Numbered from the stretch's first letter, positions 25,717-34,491 are shown. The stretch is 56,372 bases of DNA from an uncultured bacterium (GCA_905215155.1 CAJMPJ010000020.1:1-56372); one strand, 5' to 3'. Translations and numbers: made by a program. The notes: generated from the sequence alone by a model not told the origin.

Positions 25717-26979
25717 CTAATAAAATGACAGAAATGCAGGAACTACAATCATGACCATAACCACTGCAAGCATGAAAAAAAGGGGAAGCAGAAGTTTGGT
25801 TCCTGCCTCTTCTCCCAGCTTTTTTGCCAGGTTTTTTCTTTGTTCAAAGGCAGATACCATCTCAAGTTCCAACGCCTGCCGCAGCTGCCGGCTTCCATTC
25901 TTCTGACTCTGTTCCAAAAGCGTGGAAAGCTTTAAATAGGACTGCAGACCGCATCTTCTTCCAAATTCACCAAAGGCTCTCCCTTCTGATACTCCGCTGT
26001 TAAGCTGAGATACCGTTTTTAACATCTCCTCGTAAGCCGGCCGTGTCTCCCTTTTTCCTTCCCTGATTCCTGCTTCATAGCCCGCGGATATTCTTTCAAA
26101 TGCCCCTCTGACCGTAAGTCCTGCACCAATATAGACCACCAGCTTTGAAACCACTTCCGAATAGTCAAACAGAAGCTGCTGTTCCCGCTTTTTTGCCTGA
26201 TTTTGCTTATCCACCCCCTTTTTTATATGCAGAAGAGCCGCCATCACCAGGCCCAGCACCGGAAACAGCCGGTAGCTTCCATCTTTGGGCAGATAATAGT
26301 TCAGTTTTTGTCCATCATAGATGGTAGGAAGGATAAGGGAATCCTCGGTTTGCTGTTTCAAATCTTCTTTGCCCGCCCATGTCAAAAACTTATCTGCCGC
26401 TTGTTCTTCCGGTGTCAGGAAAGGAGGGTAAACCGTCAAATGAAATTCATAGGTATATTCGTGCCTCCCATCACTGGCACTTACACGAAGAACGGCTGAC
26501 TCCCCTTTCTCCTTTGTTGTTTCATTGTGAACGCCTCCAAGAGAATCCACCAGTTCAGGATTGTCCGATTCCCATCTCAGCTTGACTCCGTATTCCCCAA
26601 GACTTTTCTTTAAGTTTAAATTGCTTCGGATCGCTGCAAACGACTCATTATCTCCCAGCATCTCTTTTTCCAGCCGGGGCTTAAGCTGCTCAAATAATTT
26701 CTTGGCTTCTTTCTCTGAATAGCGGCGTTCACTGACGGGGATTCTTACCGGCACTTTTCTATGCTGTTCCTTCTTATCAAGTCCTGACACCTCAATGTCA
26801 TAAATCGTTTCTCCCTGGCCTGGCCCGGCCCTCTTTAAACCACCTTCATCTGATATGGATCCTCCCCTTAGCCCGGAAGTGATGGCCATTGCAGCATAAA
26901 GGCCCATGCCTGCTGCTATACAGACTGCCTGTTGCTTTGTAAATGGAAGGTTCCATTTTTTTCCGCCTTTGTTCCACAT
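25717..26979 (-). CDS. TadC-like inner-membrane platform protein with extra N-terminal domain
   Basis: 420 residues. The C-terminal half is a type II secretion F domain (~270-400: FDYSEVVSKLVVYIGAGLTV ... LEEAGTKLLLPLF-type ending and a final membrane helix LAVVMVMIVVPAFLSF). Unusually, the N-terminus has one membrane helix (~15-35), then ~195 residues of mixed alpha/beta sequence that should lie outside the membrane (VRIPVSERRYSEKEAKKLFE; WESDNPELVDSLGGVHN; YEFHLTVYPP), then a second helix (~236-256). GGAGG precedes the ATG at 26979. It acts with TadB and CpaF in pilus assembly. Confidence 0.85.
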   Translation of the reverse strand: MWNKGGKKWNLPFTKQQAVCIAAGMGLYAAMAITSGLRGGSISDEGGLKRAGPGQGETIYDIEVSGLDKKEQHRKVPVRIPVSERRYSEKEAKKLFEQLKPRLEKEMLGDNESFAAIRSNLNLKKSLGEYGVKLRWESDNPELVDSLGGVHNETTKEKGESAVLRVSASDGRHEYTYEFHLTVYPPFLTPEEQAADKFLTWAGKEDLKQQTEDSLILPTIYDGQKLNYYLPKDGSYRLFPVLGLVMAALLHIKKGVDKQNQAKKREQQLLFDYSEVVSKLVVYIGAGLTVRGAFERISAGYEAGIREGKRETRPAYEEMLKTVSQLNSGVSEGRAFGEFGRRCGLQSYLKLSTLLEQSQKNGSRQLRQALELEMVSAFEQRKNLAKKLGEEAGTKLLLPLFFMLAVVMVMIVVPAFLSFY

Positions 26980-26988
26980 GGTACCTCC

Positions 26989-27726
26989 TTAAATTTCGAT
27001 GTTCATGATCCGCTTTGCAATGAAAAAAGCCATAATATAAAAAGCCAGACATACGGTCATTAAAATCCTTCCGATTCCCGTTGTATACATGATGTTAAAA
27101 AATCCCGGTGATGTGATATCAATATAGAAAACAATAAAGAAAGGGATCATGTTCATGATCTTCTGTTCAAACTGCTTGGAGGCTGTCATCGTCAGGATCT
27201 CCTGTCTCACAAGAACCTTATCCCGAATCACATCTGCCGTATGGCTGATGATGGTCACCAGCTCCCCGCCGCTTCTTTTTGCCGCAGTAAATACCTCTGC
27301 AAAATTTTTCACATCATCAAGGCCGCTTCGGGAAGCAAATTCTGATAGCGCCTGTTCCACAGAACGGTTAATCTTTATCTGGTTTTCAATGTGTTTAAAC
27401 TCTCTTGTGATCAGTCCCTTTTCTCCATAGAGTAAAACCAGTTCTCTCACGGAAGAGGAAAATGCATTCTCAACCGAATATCCGGCACTTAAAAAAGAGG
27501 ATAACAGCAAAATCCCTTCCTTAAACTCAAGGTTTAACTCCTGCAGTCTTTTTTCTTTTTGTTCTTTTCTTTTCATGACAGGGTAAATGTATCCGAACGG
27601 AATAAGGAATAAAAATACCAGTATACTGCGGTAAAAGACATAGGCGAAAAGCCCGGAAAGAAACAGGCCCTGGGCCCCATAGATGCACCATTCAACAGGT
27701 GCCAGATCGTATTTATCATATCTCAA
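26989..27726 (-). CDS. TadB-like pilus assembly membrane protein
   Basis: About 245 residues: two N-terminal membrane helices, a type II secretion F domain (LSSFLSAGYSVENAFSSSVR ... FASRSGLDDVKNFAEVFTAA), then two C-terminal helices (MIPFFIVFYIDITSPGFF; RILMTVCLAFYIMAFFIA). The start is uncertain. A TTG at 27726 overlaps the cpaF stop by 11 bp and gives the family-like N-terminus LRYDKYDLAPVEWCIYG, but its ribosome site is weak. An ATG at 27867 has GGAGGTG yet would overlap cpaF by 152 bp, and that GGAGGTG belongs to cpaF's conserved MEVAGYE codons. Ends 9 bp before tadC. Confidence 0.82.
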   Translation of the reverse strand: MRYDKYDLAPVEWCIYGAQGLFLSGLFAYVFYRSILVFLFLIPFGYIYPVMKRKEQKEKRLQELNLEFKEGILLLSSFLSAGYSVENAFSSSVRELVLLYGEKGLITREFKHIENQIKINRSVEQALSEFASRSGLDDVKNFAEVFTAAKRSGGELVTIISHTADVIRDKVLVRQEILTMTASKQFEQKIMNMIPFFIVFYIDITSPGFFNIMYTTGIGRILMTVCLAFYIMAFFIAKRIMNIEI

Positions 27727-28942
27727 TGCCTGCTGCTTTGAGTTTTTCGGTGTTTTCCAGGTTCCCCACCTTTTTAAGACTTCCCCGTACCGCTTTCCCA
27801 CTGTCCCGGTTTTCATAATCTTCTTCAAACCGGTATAACGGGTGAAGTCTGATTTCTCCATTTTCATAACCAGCCACCTCCATAATGGATAAAACCCTCC
27901 TGCTTTTGTCCCTCAGTCTTCCAAGATGAATGAAAATATCAAGGGCGGCCGCCACCTGGCTTCTGACTGCGGCAAGAGGAATATCAGCTCCCATAAGAAT
28001 CATGGTCTCAAGTCTTGAGAGCATATCTTTGGGACTGTTCCCATGCCCGGTGCTAAGACTGCCGTCATGGCCTGTGTTCATGGCGGATATCATATCAAGA
28101 GCTTCCTTTCCCCTCACCTCTCCGACAATAATTCTGTCCGGGTTCATCCGAAGGGAGGCCTTGATCAAATCCCCTATGGTAATCTCTCCTTCCCCCTCCC
28201 CATTGGCGCCTCTGGTCTCAAGCCTTACCAGATTTTTTATCTGAGTGATTTTAAGTTCTGCAGAATCTTCAATGGTCACAATTCTCTCATCCTTTGGAAT
28301 GTAAGCGGACAACGCATTAAGAAATGTACTTTTCCCTGAGTTTGTTCCACCGCATACAAAAATATTATAACCGGCTTCCACAATCGCTTTCAGGAAATGG
28401 GCAGCCTCCTCTGTTACGGCTTGAAGCCTTAAAAGCCTTTCCATAGTAATTGGTTTGGGAAATTTCCTTATGGTTACTGCCGGGCCATCTAAAGCAATGG
28501 GGGGAAGGACTACATGAACTCTGGAGCCGTCCGGCAGTCTGGCGTCTGCAATGGGTCTTGATACATTCACCGTACGGTTTACCCGGCTGACGATCTGCTG
28601 AATGGTGTCCTCCAGCTGTTCCTGGCTGTCAAAGGCTCTGCCGCACAGCTCCACGCTCCCGTTTCTCTCTACAAACACCTGATCGGCCCCATTGACCATG
28701 ATCTCCGTCACTTCATTATCATCCACCAATTCCTGAAGTGCACCCAGACGGCGGAAGGAATCAAACAGCCTGCCCCTAAGTTCCATCCTGTCTTTTAGAG
28801 GAAGAAAAACCTCCTGACCATATTCCATGATTCTCCGGTCAATAATGGTGTACAGTTCTTCATCCGTGACCTGCTGCTTCTCGTTTAACTCTTTGAAGAT
28901 CTCTTCCCGCATTCTTTTCCGTCTTTCCTCATCCATATTCAT
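27716..28942 (-). CDS. CpaF/TadA-type pilus assembly ATPase
   Basis: 408-residue secretion ATPase that drives Flp pilus assembly at the inner face of the membrane. Walker A GGTNSGKST (198-206), Asp box VTIEDSAELK, Walker B IIVGEVRGKEALD, His box MNTGHDGSLSTGHGNS, plus the N-terminal domain EIMVNGADQVFVERNG. All CpaF motifs are intact and the length is typical. It lies 6 bp after tadZ and overlaps the probable tadB start. Confidence 0.95.
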   Translation of the reverse strand: MNMDEERRKRMREEIFKELNEKQQVTDEELYTIIDRRIMEYGQEVFLPLKDRMELRGRLFDSFRRLGALQELVDDNEVTEIMVNGADQVFVERNGSVELCGRAFDSQEQLEDTIQQIVSRVNRTVNVSRPIADARLPDGSRVHVVLPPIALDGPAVTIRKFPKPITMERLLRLQAVTEEAAHFLKAIVEAGYNIFVCGGTNSGKSTFLNALSAYIPKDERIVTIEDSAELKITQIKNLVRLETRGANGEGEGEITIGDLIKASLRMNPDRIIVGEVRGKEALDMISAMNTGHDGSLSTGHGNSPKDMLSRLETMILMGADIPLAAVRSQVAAALDIFIHLGRLRDKSRRVLSIMEVAGYENGEIRLHPLYRFEEDYENRDSGKAVRGSLKKVGNLENTEKLKAAGIEI

Positions 28943-28948
28943 GCCTCC

Positions 28949-29950
28949 TTATGGCTGCTTTCTCAAAAGCTGCCGCGTATAATCTCCAAGCTCTCCCCAC
29001 AGAAGCTGTTCCAGGTAAGAATCTCTCCGGCCGAAACTGCTGTGATAGGGGAGTTTTATCTTCTGAATCCGCTTTCTAACGGATTCATGACCGCAGGCGG
29101 AAAGATATTCTTCAAACTCCTCCACTTTTGCGGCAGACAAACAGTCCTCCTGTACCGGCATGTACACTGCATCGCAGATCTCAAGCACCTCAGCCGCCTT
29201 TTTGCCAAACTGACCCAGATCCAGAATGATAACATCATACCCACTTTCCCTTGCAATACGGCTCACCAGATCTGCCACCTCTTTTGCCGTTATCTGATTT
29301 AAGTCTTCCGGGTAACGTACCGGCGGCACGTAATCAAGTTCTCCCCAGGTATAGACAAGAGAAGCCAGCCGGACCCAGTTATACTTTTCCAGACTGTAGT
29401 AATAAAAAAGATCGGATAAACCTGCTTTGTGCTCTTCTCCAATCAATTTACCAAACCCGGAACAATCCTCAAAGTTCATATAGAGCACCTTTAAATCTCT
29501 GGAGAGAAGCTGTCCCATGGTAAGAGAAAACGAAGTCTTCAAGCACCGGTTGACCGGAGAATAGACTCCAATGATCCGGCCGGTCCTGGAAATCATGGTA
29601 CTGCCGGATTCTTCCGCACTGGTGCAGTAGCATTCCATCACCTCCCTCATCATGCAGTCGGCTGCCTGATATTTGTAAATGCTTTTATACGTTCCCCCAA
29701 GAGAAACCGCCTCACCATCGGTTAAAAGGACCACCTGTACCGCACTTATTTTCCCAATCTCTTCCCGCGGAACCGATGCATGGATCAGTAAAATCTCAAT
29801 CTCATGAGCGCCTGCAAAAACCGTAAGTTTCTCAAGAGTGGTAAAAGCCATCACCTGAAAGGGAACCTGTTCCTTCTGGTTTACAAAATCCGCAAATCTC
29901 TCTGCGTAGAAAGGATCTGCATCGTAAACTGCCATCACTCGATCTGCCAA
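28949..29950 (-). CDS. TadZ/CpaE-like MinD-family protein
   Basis: 333 residues: a receiver-like N-terminal half (MAVYDADPFYAERFADFVNQ) and a P-loop ATPase-like half in which the Walker A region is degenerate (GRIIGVYSPVNRCLKTSFSL, with Pro-Val-Asn-Arg where a canonical deviant Walker A has KGGxGKT). DVIILDLGQFG is the Walker B-like strand. TadZ proteins place the Tad machine at its site in the cell, and degenerate P-loops are common in them. It lies 17 bp after the prepilin peptidase and 6 bp before cpaF. Confidence 0.82.
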   Translation of the reverse strand: MADRVMAVYDADPFYAERFADFVNQKEQVPFQVMAFTTLEKLTVFAGAHEIEILLIHASVPREEIGKISAVQVVLLTDGEAVSLGGTYKSIYKYQAADCMMREVMECYCTSAEESGSTMISRTGRIIGVYSPVNRCLKTSFSLTMGQLLSRDLKVLYMNFEDCSGFGKLIGEEHKAGLSDLFYYYSLEKYNWVRLASLVYTWGELDYVPPVRYPEDLNQITAKEVADLVSRIARESGYDVIILDLGQFGKKAAEVLEICDAVYMPVQEDCLSAAKVEEFEEYLSACGHESVRKRIQKIKLPYHSSFGRRDSYLEQLLWGELGDYTRQLLRKQP

Positions 29951-29966
29951 ATAAAAACCTCCTTTT

Positions 29967-30530
29967 TTACTGCAAAGCCACTATGGTAATGAATGTCCCT
30001 AAGAAAAGACAAGGCCCCAATGGAATGACCATGTCATACCCATCCCTGTCCGGATGGTAGTAAGCAGTTATTTTACCCGTTTGGAATACATACCTGATGT
30101 AGGTCAGAAAACAGGAAAGTCGGTATAAGAGACTGCCTTTGCCTGCCATTTTGATCAGGGACCAGAATGCCCCGATAAGAAACCCGGCTCCGATTGACGC
30201 AGAACCGGTGCGAAAACCAAGATACCCGCAGATCAGTGCGGCAAGCTTAATATCGCCTGCGCCGATCATACGGCAGAGAAAAAAGAGAAAGAACACTGCA
30301 GTCGCCGCCAGCATCCGCAAAAGGAACCAAAAAGGTGCCTTCAAAAGAAGAAAATCCGCGGAGGGGCTGCCTGCTTGAAATATGGCAAGAACCATGCCGT
30401 TACTCATTCCTAAAAACACCCACCAGTTGGGAATCCGATGTTCCCGGACATCAAAATACGCTGCCGCTCCTAAAAAAAACAGCAAAATAAAATATTGTAC
30501 GATAAAAACCCCTTCTTTCGTTACTGTCAA
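29967..30530 (-). CDS. prepilin peptidase (A24/TadV type), first gene of the Tad operon
   Basis: ~187 residues with Asp27 in AAAYFDVREHRIPNWW and Asp93 in RMIGAGDIKL, the two catalytic aspartates of A24 peptidases. It has about six membrane helices and no methyltransferase domain. The start is unsettled: a TTG at 30530 opens the frame, but the best ribosome site (AAGAAGGGG, about 30521-30513) would fit an initiation near the VQYFILL segment, where only ATC/GTA codons occur. The product should cleave the Flp pilin and possibly the TadE-type proteins. Confidence 0.82.
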   Translation of the reverse strand: MTVTKEGVFIVQYFILLFFLGAAAYFDVREHRIPNWWVFLGMSNGMVLAIFQAGSPSADFLLLKAPFWFLLRMLAATAVFFLFFLCRMIGAGDIKLAALICGYLGFRTGSASIGAGFLIGAFWSLIKMAGKGSLLYRLSCFLTYIRYVFQTGKITAYYHPDRDGYDMVIPLGPCLFLGTFITIVALQ

Positions 30531-30567
30531 CTCTGGAATTCATGCTGGAATATCAGCTGTAGGATTA

Positions 30568-30582
30568 TGGAACCAACTTCCA
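30568..30582. promoter_or_regulatory. palindromic operator copy 2 (TGGAA-N5-TTCCA)
   Basis: TGGAACCAACTTCCA is a perfect 5+5 dyad (8+8 if the flanking TTA/TAA is counted from 30565). It is the same half-site and spacing as the copy at 30624, 56 bp away, inside the Tad operon's 5' leader. It is seen in the sequence; the protein that binds it is unknown. Confidence 0.55.
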
Positions 30583-30623
30583 TAACTCTGAAATAATGAA
30601 ATGGCTGTACGCAGAACGCATAC

Positions 30624-30666
30624 TGGAATATAGTTCCATTATGCACAAGAGAAGCAGAAATGTCAA
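30624..30666 (-). promoter_or_regulatory. Tad operon promoter overlapped by a palindromic operator
   Basis: On the minus strand TTGACA (30666-30661), 17 bp, CATAAT (30643-30638): a near-perfect sigma-A promoter about 100 bp ahead of the first Tad gene. The palindrome TGGAATATAGTTCCA (30624-30638) begins at the last base of the -10 and covers the predicted start at ~30631, the position expected for a repressor site. Confidence 0.7.
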
Positions 30667-30809
30667 CTGTTTTTTTCAGAAATACTGTATACAATGTTTG
30701 GCAGAAGAACGGATTAAAACCCAGCTTATTTTTTGTCGTGTTTTAACAATTTTTGTCGTATTAAATTTTATTTTATAGTAAAAACCACAAAAATTTTTAC
30801 GGATTCTGA

Positions 30810-30838
30810 TTGATTTTTTCATGGCTGCATGGTAAGAT
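30810..30838 (+). promoter_or_regulatory. promoter of the ArsR-family gene
   Basis: TTGATT (30810-30815), 17 bp, TAAGAT (30833-30838), 40 bp before the ATG at 30879. Just upstream, TTTTGTCGT occurs twice (30731-30739 and 30751-30759) in direct orientation 20 bp apart, in an AT-rich stretch. Confidence 0.55.
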
Positions 30839-30878
30839 AAAATTAGTTTATATTTTTAAACCAAAGGAGGAGCAACCA

Positions 30879-31265
30879 ATGAAGGCCCAGGACTTTCATC
30901 TGCTTTTTAAGGATTGTATGCCCCTTTTTATTGCCCTTGGAGATGAGGTCCGGCTCACCATCATTGAGTCTCTTGCCCTTACCGGCCTGTATGACAGTGA
31001 CGGGAATGAGATTTCGGCTTCCGCCTGCGGACATACTCCGTCTTTCGTCAAGGGAATGAACGTAAAGGACATTACAGAAAGAACCAATCTTTCCCGGCCT
31101 GCTGTCTCCCACCATTTAAAGATTCTAAAAGAAGCCGGACTGATTGCTGTCCGCCAGGAGGGAACTGCGAACTACTACTACTTAACTCTTGGAGACAGTA
31201 CAAAAAAGCTGTGTTTTCTAGGTCTGCATCTGCAGGAGCTTTTAGGTGATACAGGTAATATATGA
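30879..31265 (+). CDS. ArsR family winged-helix regulator
   Basis: 128 residues. The DNA-binding part is NVKDITERTNLSRPAVSHHLKILKEAGLIAVRQEG with a wing ANYYYLTL. An insertion (SDGNEISASACGHTPSFVKG) lies between the first helices. It has one Cys there but no ELCVCDL-type metal site, so metal sensing is not obvious. AGGAGG precedes the ATG at 30879; the longer frame from 30810 starts inside the promoter. It is divergent from the Tad operon and is the nearest candidate to bind the palindromes there (inference). Confidence 0.85.
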   Translation: MKAQDFHLLFKDCMPLFIALGDEVRLTIIESLALTGLYDSDGNEISASACGHTPSFVKGMNVKDITERTNLSRPAVSHHLKILKEAGLIAVRQEGTANYYYLTLGDSTKKLCFLGLHLQELLGDTGNI

Positions 31266-31338
31266 ATAAAAAGCCATTTTCCAGTTATAATGAAATTAAC
31301 AGATATCCTGTAAAATTTCAAGAAATGGAGATGGTAAA

Positions 31339-31614
31339 ATGAAGCATGGAACCTTTAAAAAACGTCTGACTGCATCGGAAGAGGAACAGAGACTCAGACA
31401 TGAGATCGAGTGTTCCAAAACAGCCATTGATGCTGCCAGAAACCACTTTGAACAGGTGGTCGACCCAACGCTTATTGACTGCTACATCTATGAACTGAAT
31501 GCAGCCCAGCTGCGTTACCAGTTTCTCCTGCGCCGTTTCAAAAGCCAGGAGGTAAAGCTGCAGGAAGCACAGACGCTTCCAATTGCAAACGGAAAGCACA
31601 GAGTGCTGTCTTAA
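31339..31614 (+). CDS. DUF2508 (YaaL-like) family protein
   Basis: 91 residues, helical. The family segment is DAARNHFEQVVDPTLIDCYIYELNAAQLRYQFLLRR, matching the YaaL/DUF2508 pattern (a helix, VDP-LID, then AAxxRYxxLL). GGAGATGG precedes the ATG. B. subtilis yaaL lies near recR, whereas here the gene precedes glgB by 21 bp, so it is probably cotranscribed with the glycogen gene. Function unknown. Confidence 0.8.
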   Translation: MKHGTFKKRLTASEEEQRLRHEIECSKTAIDAARNHFEQVVDPTLIDCYIYELNAAQLRYQFLLRRFKSQEVKLQEAQTLPIANGKHRVLS

Positions 31615-31635
31615 AAATCACGGAGGAGTGAGCAA

Positions 31636-33546
31636 ATGGCAGAAGAAAAAAATGGAATCGGAACTGGTTTTATTACAGAGGTAGACCGTTATCTTTATAA
31701 TAACGGAAAGCATTACGAAATCTACGAAAAGCTGGGTGCTCATAAAAAAAATTATAAGGGCGAAGACGGGATGTATTTTGCGGTGTGGGCACCTCACGCA
31801 AAGCAGATCGGCGTAGTGGGGGATTTCAACGGATGGAATCCGGAGAAAAATCCCATGACAAGCCTGGCGGATTCGGGAATCTGGGAAGCATTTGTTCCGG
31901 GTCTTTCAATTGGTGCTCTTTATAAGTACGCAATCACCTCCGAAAGCGGAAAGATTCTTTTTAAAGCAGATCCTTACGCATTTGAGGCAGAATACCGGCC
32001 TCAGACCGCTTCTGTTACTGCTGATCTTTCCAGTTATGTCTGGAACGATGCGCCCTGGATGGCAAAACGCAAAAAGCAAGACCCCACAGACGGCCCGATC
32101 AGCATTTACGAGGTTCATCTCGGTTCCTGGAAGAGGAAAAACAGGGAAGAAAAGGATGGCTTTTATACCTATGTGGAGGCGGCTCACGAACTGGGAGATT
32201 ACGTTGCCGGGATGGGCTATACCCATGTAGAGCTCCTGGGAATCGCAGAGCATCCTTATGACGGCTCCTGGGGCTATCAGGTGACCGGCTACTTTGCCCC
32301 AACCTCCCGGTATGGAACTCCACAAGAATTCATGTATTTTATTGATTACCTGCACCAGAAAGGCATTGGTGTGATCCTGGACTGGGTTCCAGCTCATTTC
32401 CCGAAGGATGCCCACGGACTTTCTGACTTTGACGGACAGGCCTGCTATGAATATGCCGATCCAAGAAAAGGAGAGCATCCGGACTGGGGGACCAAGGTCT
32501 TTGATTACGGCAAGTATGAAGTAGACAATTTTCTCATTGCCAACGCCCTTTACTGGGTGGAAAAGTTCCATGTAGACGGACTTCGTGTGGACGCAGTTGC
32601 CTCCATGCTTTATCTGGACTACGGAAGAGGAAACGGAGAATGGGTGCCAAACCAGAACGGCGGCAATGAAAATCTGGAAGCCATAGAATTTTTCAGGCAT
32701 TTAAACAGTGTCATAAAAAAGCGGGGAAACGGAGCCATGATCATTGCGGAAGAATCCACCGCCTGGCCCAAAGTGACAGAGGAACCGGAAAACGGCGGTC
32801 TGGGCTTTACGTTTAAGTGGAACATGGGCTGGATGCATGATTTTTTGGAATACATGAAGCTGGACCCTTACTTCAGAAAATACAATCATCATAAAATGAC
32901 CTTTGGACTTACATATTTTACCAGTGAAAATTATATACTTGTATTATCCCATGATGAAGTCGTGCATTTAAAATGCTCTATGATCGAAAAAATGCCAGGC
33001 CTCCTTGAGGATAAATTCGCCAATCTAAAAGTGGGTTATACATTTATGCTTGGACATCCCGGCAAAAAACTTCTTTTTATGGGACAGGATTTCGGACAGT
33101 TCCATGAATGGGATGAGAACACTTCTCTTGACTGGTATCTGGCAGAGGAACCCCTTGGAATGGAGTTAAAAAATTACGTCAGGGATCTTTTGCATCTTTA
33201 TAAAAAATATCCGGCCCTTTACGAAAAGGACTATGACTGGGAAGGATTCTCCTGGGTCAATGCCAATGACAGCGAACGAAGCATTTTCAGTTTTATCCGC
33301 CACAGCAGCAACGGCAGGAACAGCCTTTTATTTGTTCTCAATTTCACGCCGGTGGAGCGGAGCGATTACCGGGTAGGCGTTCCCAAAAAAGGCACCTATT
33401 CCCTTGTTTTAGATGAAAGTCAGGGACTTTACCACACGGGGAAAAAACCACCCTCCTATTCTGCACAAGCTATGAAATGGGATGAGAAAGAGTACTCCAT
33501 CGCATTTTCTCTTCCCGCTTATGGGGTGCGGGTGTTCTCCTTTTAA
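31636..33546 (+). CDS. glgB: 1,4-alpha-glucan branching enzyme
   Basis: GlgB makes alpha-1,6 branches in glycogen. 636 residues: a CBM48 N-terminal domain (YFAVWAPHAKQIGVVGDFNG), the GH13 barrel with Asp319 nucleophile (GLRVDAV), Glu372 (IIAEES) and Asp440 (LSHDEVVH), and a C-terminal beta domain. GGAGG precedes the ATG at 31636. The glgC and glgD genes for ADP-glucose synthesis lie 3 kb downstream on the other strand. No glycogen synthase (glgA) or phosphorylase is in this window. Confidence 0.96.
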   Translation: MAEEKNGIGTGFITEVDRYLYNNGKHYEIYEKLGAHKKNYKGEDGMYFAVWAPHAKQIGVVGDFNGWNPEKNPMTSLADSGIWEAFVPGLSIGALYKYAITSESGKILFKADPYAFEAEYRPQTASVTADLSSYVWNDAPWMAKRKKQDPTDGPISIYEVHLGSWKRKNREEKDGFYTYVEAAHELGDYVAGMGYTHVELLGIAEHPYDGSWGYQVTGYFAPTSRYGTPQEFMYFIDYLHQKGIGVILDWVPAHFPKDAHGLSDFDGQACYEYADPRKGEHPDWGTKVFDYGKYEVDNFLIANALYWVEKFHVDGLRVDAVASMLYLDYGRGNGEWVPNQNGGNENLEAIEFFRHLNSVIKKRGNGAMIIAEESTAWPKVTEEPENGGLGFTFKWNMGWMHDFLEYMKLDPYFRKYNHHKMTFGLTYFTSENYILVLSHDEVVHLKCSMIEKMPGLLEDKFANLKVGYTFMLGHPGKKLLFMGQDFGQFHEWDENTSLDWYLAEEPLGMELKNYVRDLLHLYKKYPALYEKDYDWEGFSWVNANDSERSIFSFIRHSSNGRNSLLFVLNFTPVERSDYRVGVPKKGTYSLVLDESQGLYHTGKKPPSYSAQAMKWDEKEYSIAFSLPAYGVRVFSF

Positions 33547-33674
33547 CAGACCGTGTTTTTATATATTTCTTCCAATAATTTTGTATTTTTTCTATACTTT
33601 TTATATATTTTGTAGTAAGATTAAGATATGATTCTTACATAATTTACATGCAAAAATGGAAGGAGAGGTGTTTT

Positions 33675-34424
33675 ATGGGAGCAGAAATTATCGCTGCAAC
33701 TGCAACAAAAACGGTGTACCGTGATGGGGATAAGGCAATCAAGGTCTTTCATGCAGATTTTCCGAAAGCTGAGGTCCTTAATGAAGCATTGATCACTGCA
33801 AGAGTGGAAGAAACCGGCGGAATTAAAGTTCCGAAAGTACTGGAAGTGGGTGTTTTTGAAGGTGAATGGTCCATTACCTTTGAATTTATTGAAGGAAAAA
33901 CGTTGGAACAGCTCATGGAGGAACATCCGGATCAGATACCGGATTACATGGAAAAAATGGTGGATCTTCATCTTTCGGTCATGGCAAAGCAGTGCCCTCT
34001 TTTAAATAAGCTAAAGGATAAGATGGCAAGACAAATCTCAGACATTGAAGAACTGGGAGATTCGACCCGGTATGAAATGCAGACCCGCCTGGACAGTATG
34101 CCAAAGCACACGAAACTTTGCCATGGTGATTTTAATCCCACCAATATCATTGTAAAAGATGACGGAACCTTTTACGTGATCGACTGGGTACACGCAACCC
34201 AGGGCAATGCCAGCGCCGACGTAGCAAGAACGTATCTCCTATTCTGCCTAAAGGATCAGAAAAAGGCCGATATGTACATGGATTTATTCTGTAAGAAGAC
34301 AGGTACGGCAAAGAAATATGTCCAGTCCTGGCTCCCCATCGTAGCCGCTGCACAGCTCTCTAAGAAACGGCCGGAGGAAGCAGAGCTTTTAAATCAATGG
34401 GCCAATGTTTTTGAATACCAATAA
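33675..34424 (+). CDS. aminoglycoside phosphotransferase-like (APH) kinase-fold protein
   Basis: 249 residues with an eukaryotic-like kinase fold: Lys in DKAIKVFHAD, catalytic loop HGDFNPTNIIV, and metal-binding DW in YVIDWVHATQG. APH-family proteins phosphorylate small molecules. Most chromosomal ones like this are not resistance genes, and no resistance context is visible. The start at 33675 follows AAGGAGAGG; an earlier in-frame codon at 33648 precedes that site. Monocistronic, with a bidirectional terminator downstream. Substrate unknown. Confidence 0.85.
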   Translation: MGAEIIAATATKTVYRDGDKAIKVFHADFPKAEVLNEALITARVEETGGIKVPKVLEVGVFEGEWSITFEFIEGKTLEQLMEEHPDQIPDYMEKMVDLHLSVMAKQCPLLNKLKDKMARQISDIEELGDSTRYEMQTRLDSMPKHTKLCHGDFNPTNIIVKDDGTFYVIDWVHATQGNASADVARTYLLFCLKDQKKADMYMDLFCKKTGTAKKYVQSWLPIVAAAQLSKKRPEEAELLNQWANVFEYQ

Positions 34425-34439
34425 ACCGGTACATTTCAT

Positions 34440-34481
34440 AAGCCGCATACATCTTTTTAAAGGTTGTATGCGGCTTTTTTT
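34440..34481. terminator. bidirectional intrinsic terminator
   Basis: AAGCCGCATACA (34440-34451) and TGTATGCGGCTT (34465-34476), a perfect 12-bp stem followed by a T run, lie between the APH-like gene and the convergent DUF3783 gene. Confidence 0.9.
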
Positions 34482-34491
34482 ATTTCCGTGA

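Noticed and set aside
30731..30759. Spo0A boxes
   Set aside because: TTTTGTCGT shares only the first part of TTTGTCGAA in both copies; reported only as a repeat.
31906..32700. 264-codon open frame opposite glgB
   Set aside because: Lies entirely inside the conserved glgB coding region and shows no family resemblance.
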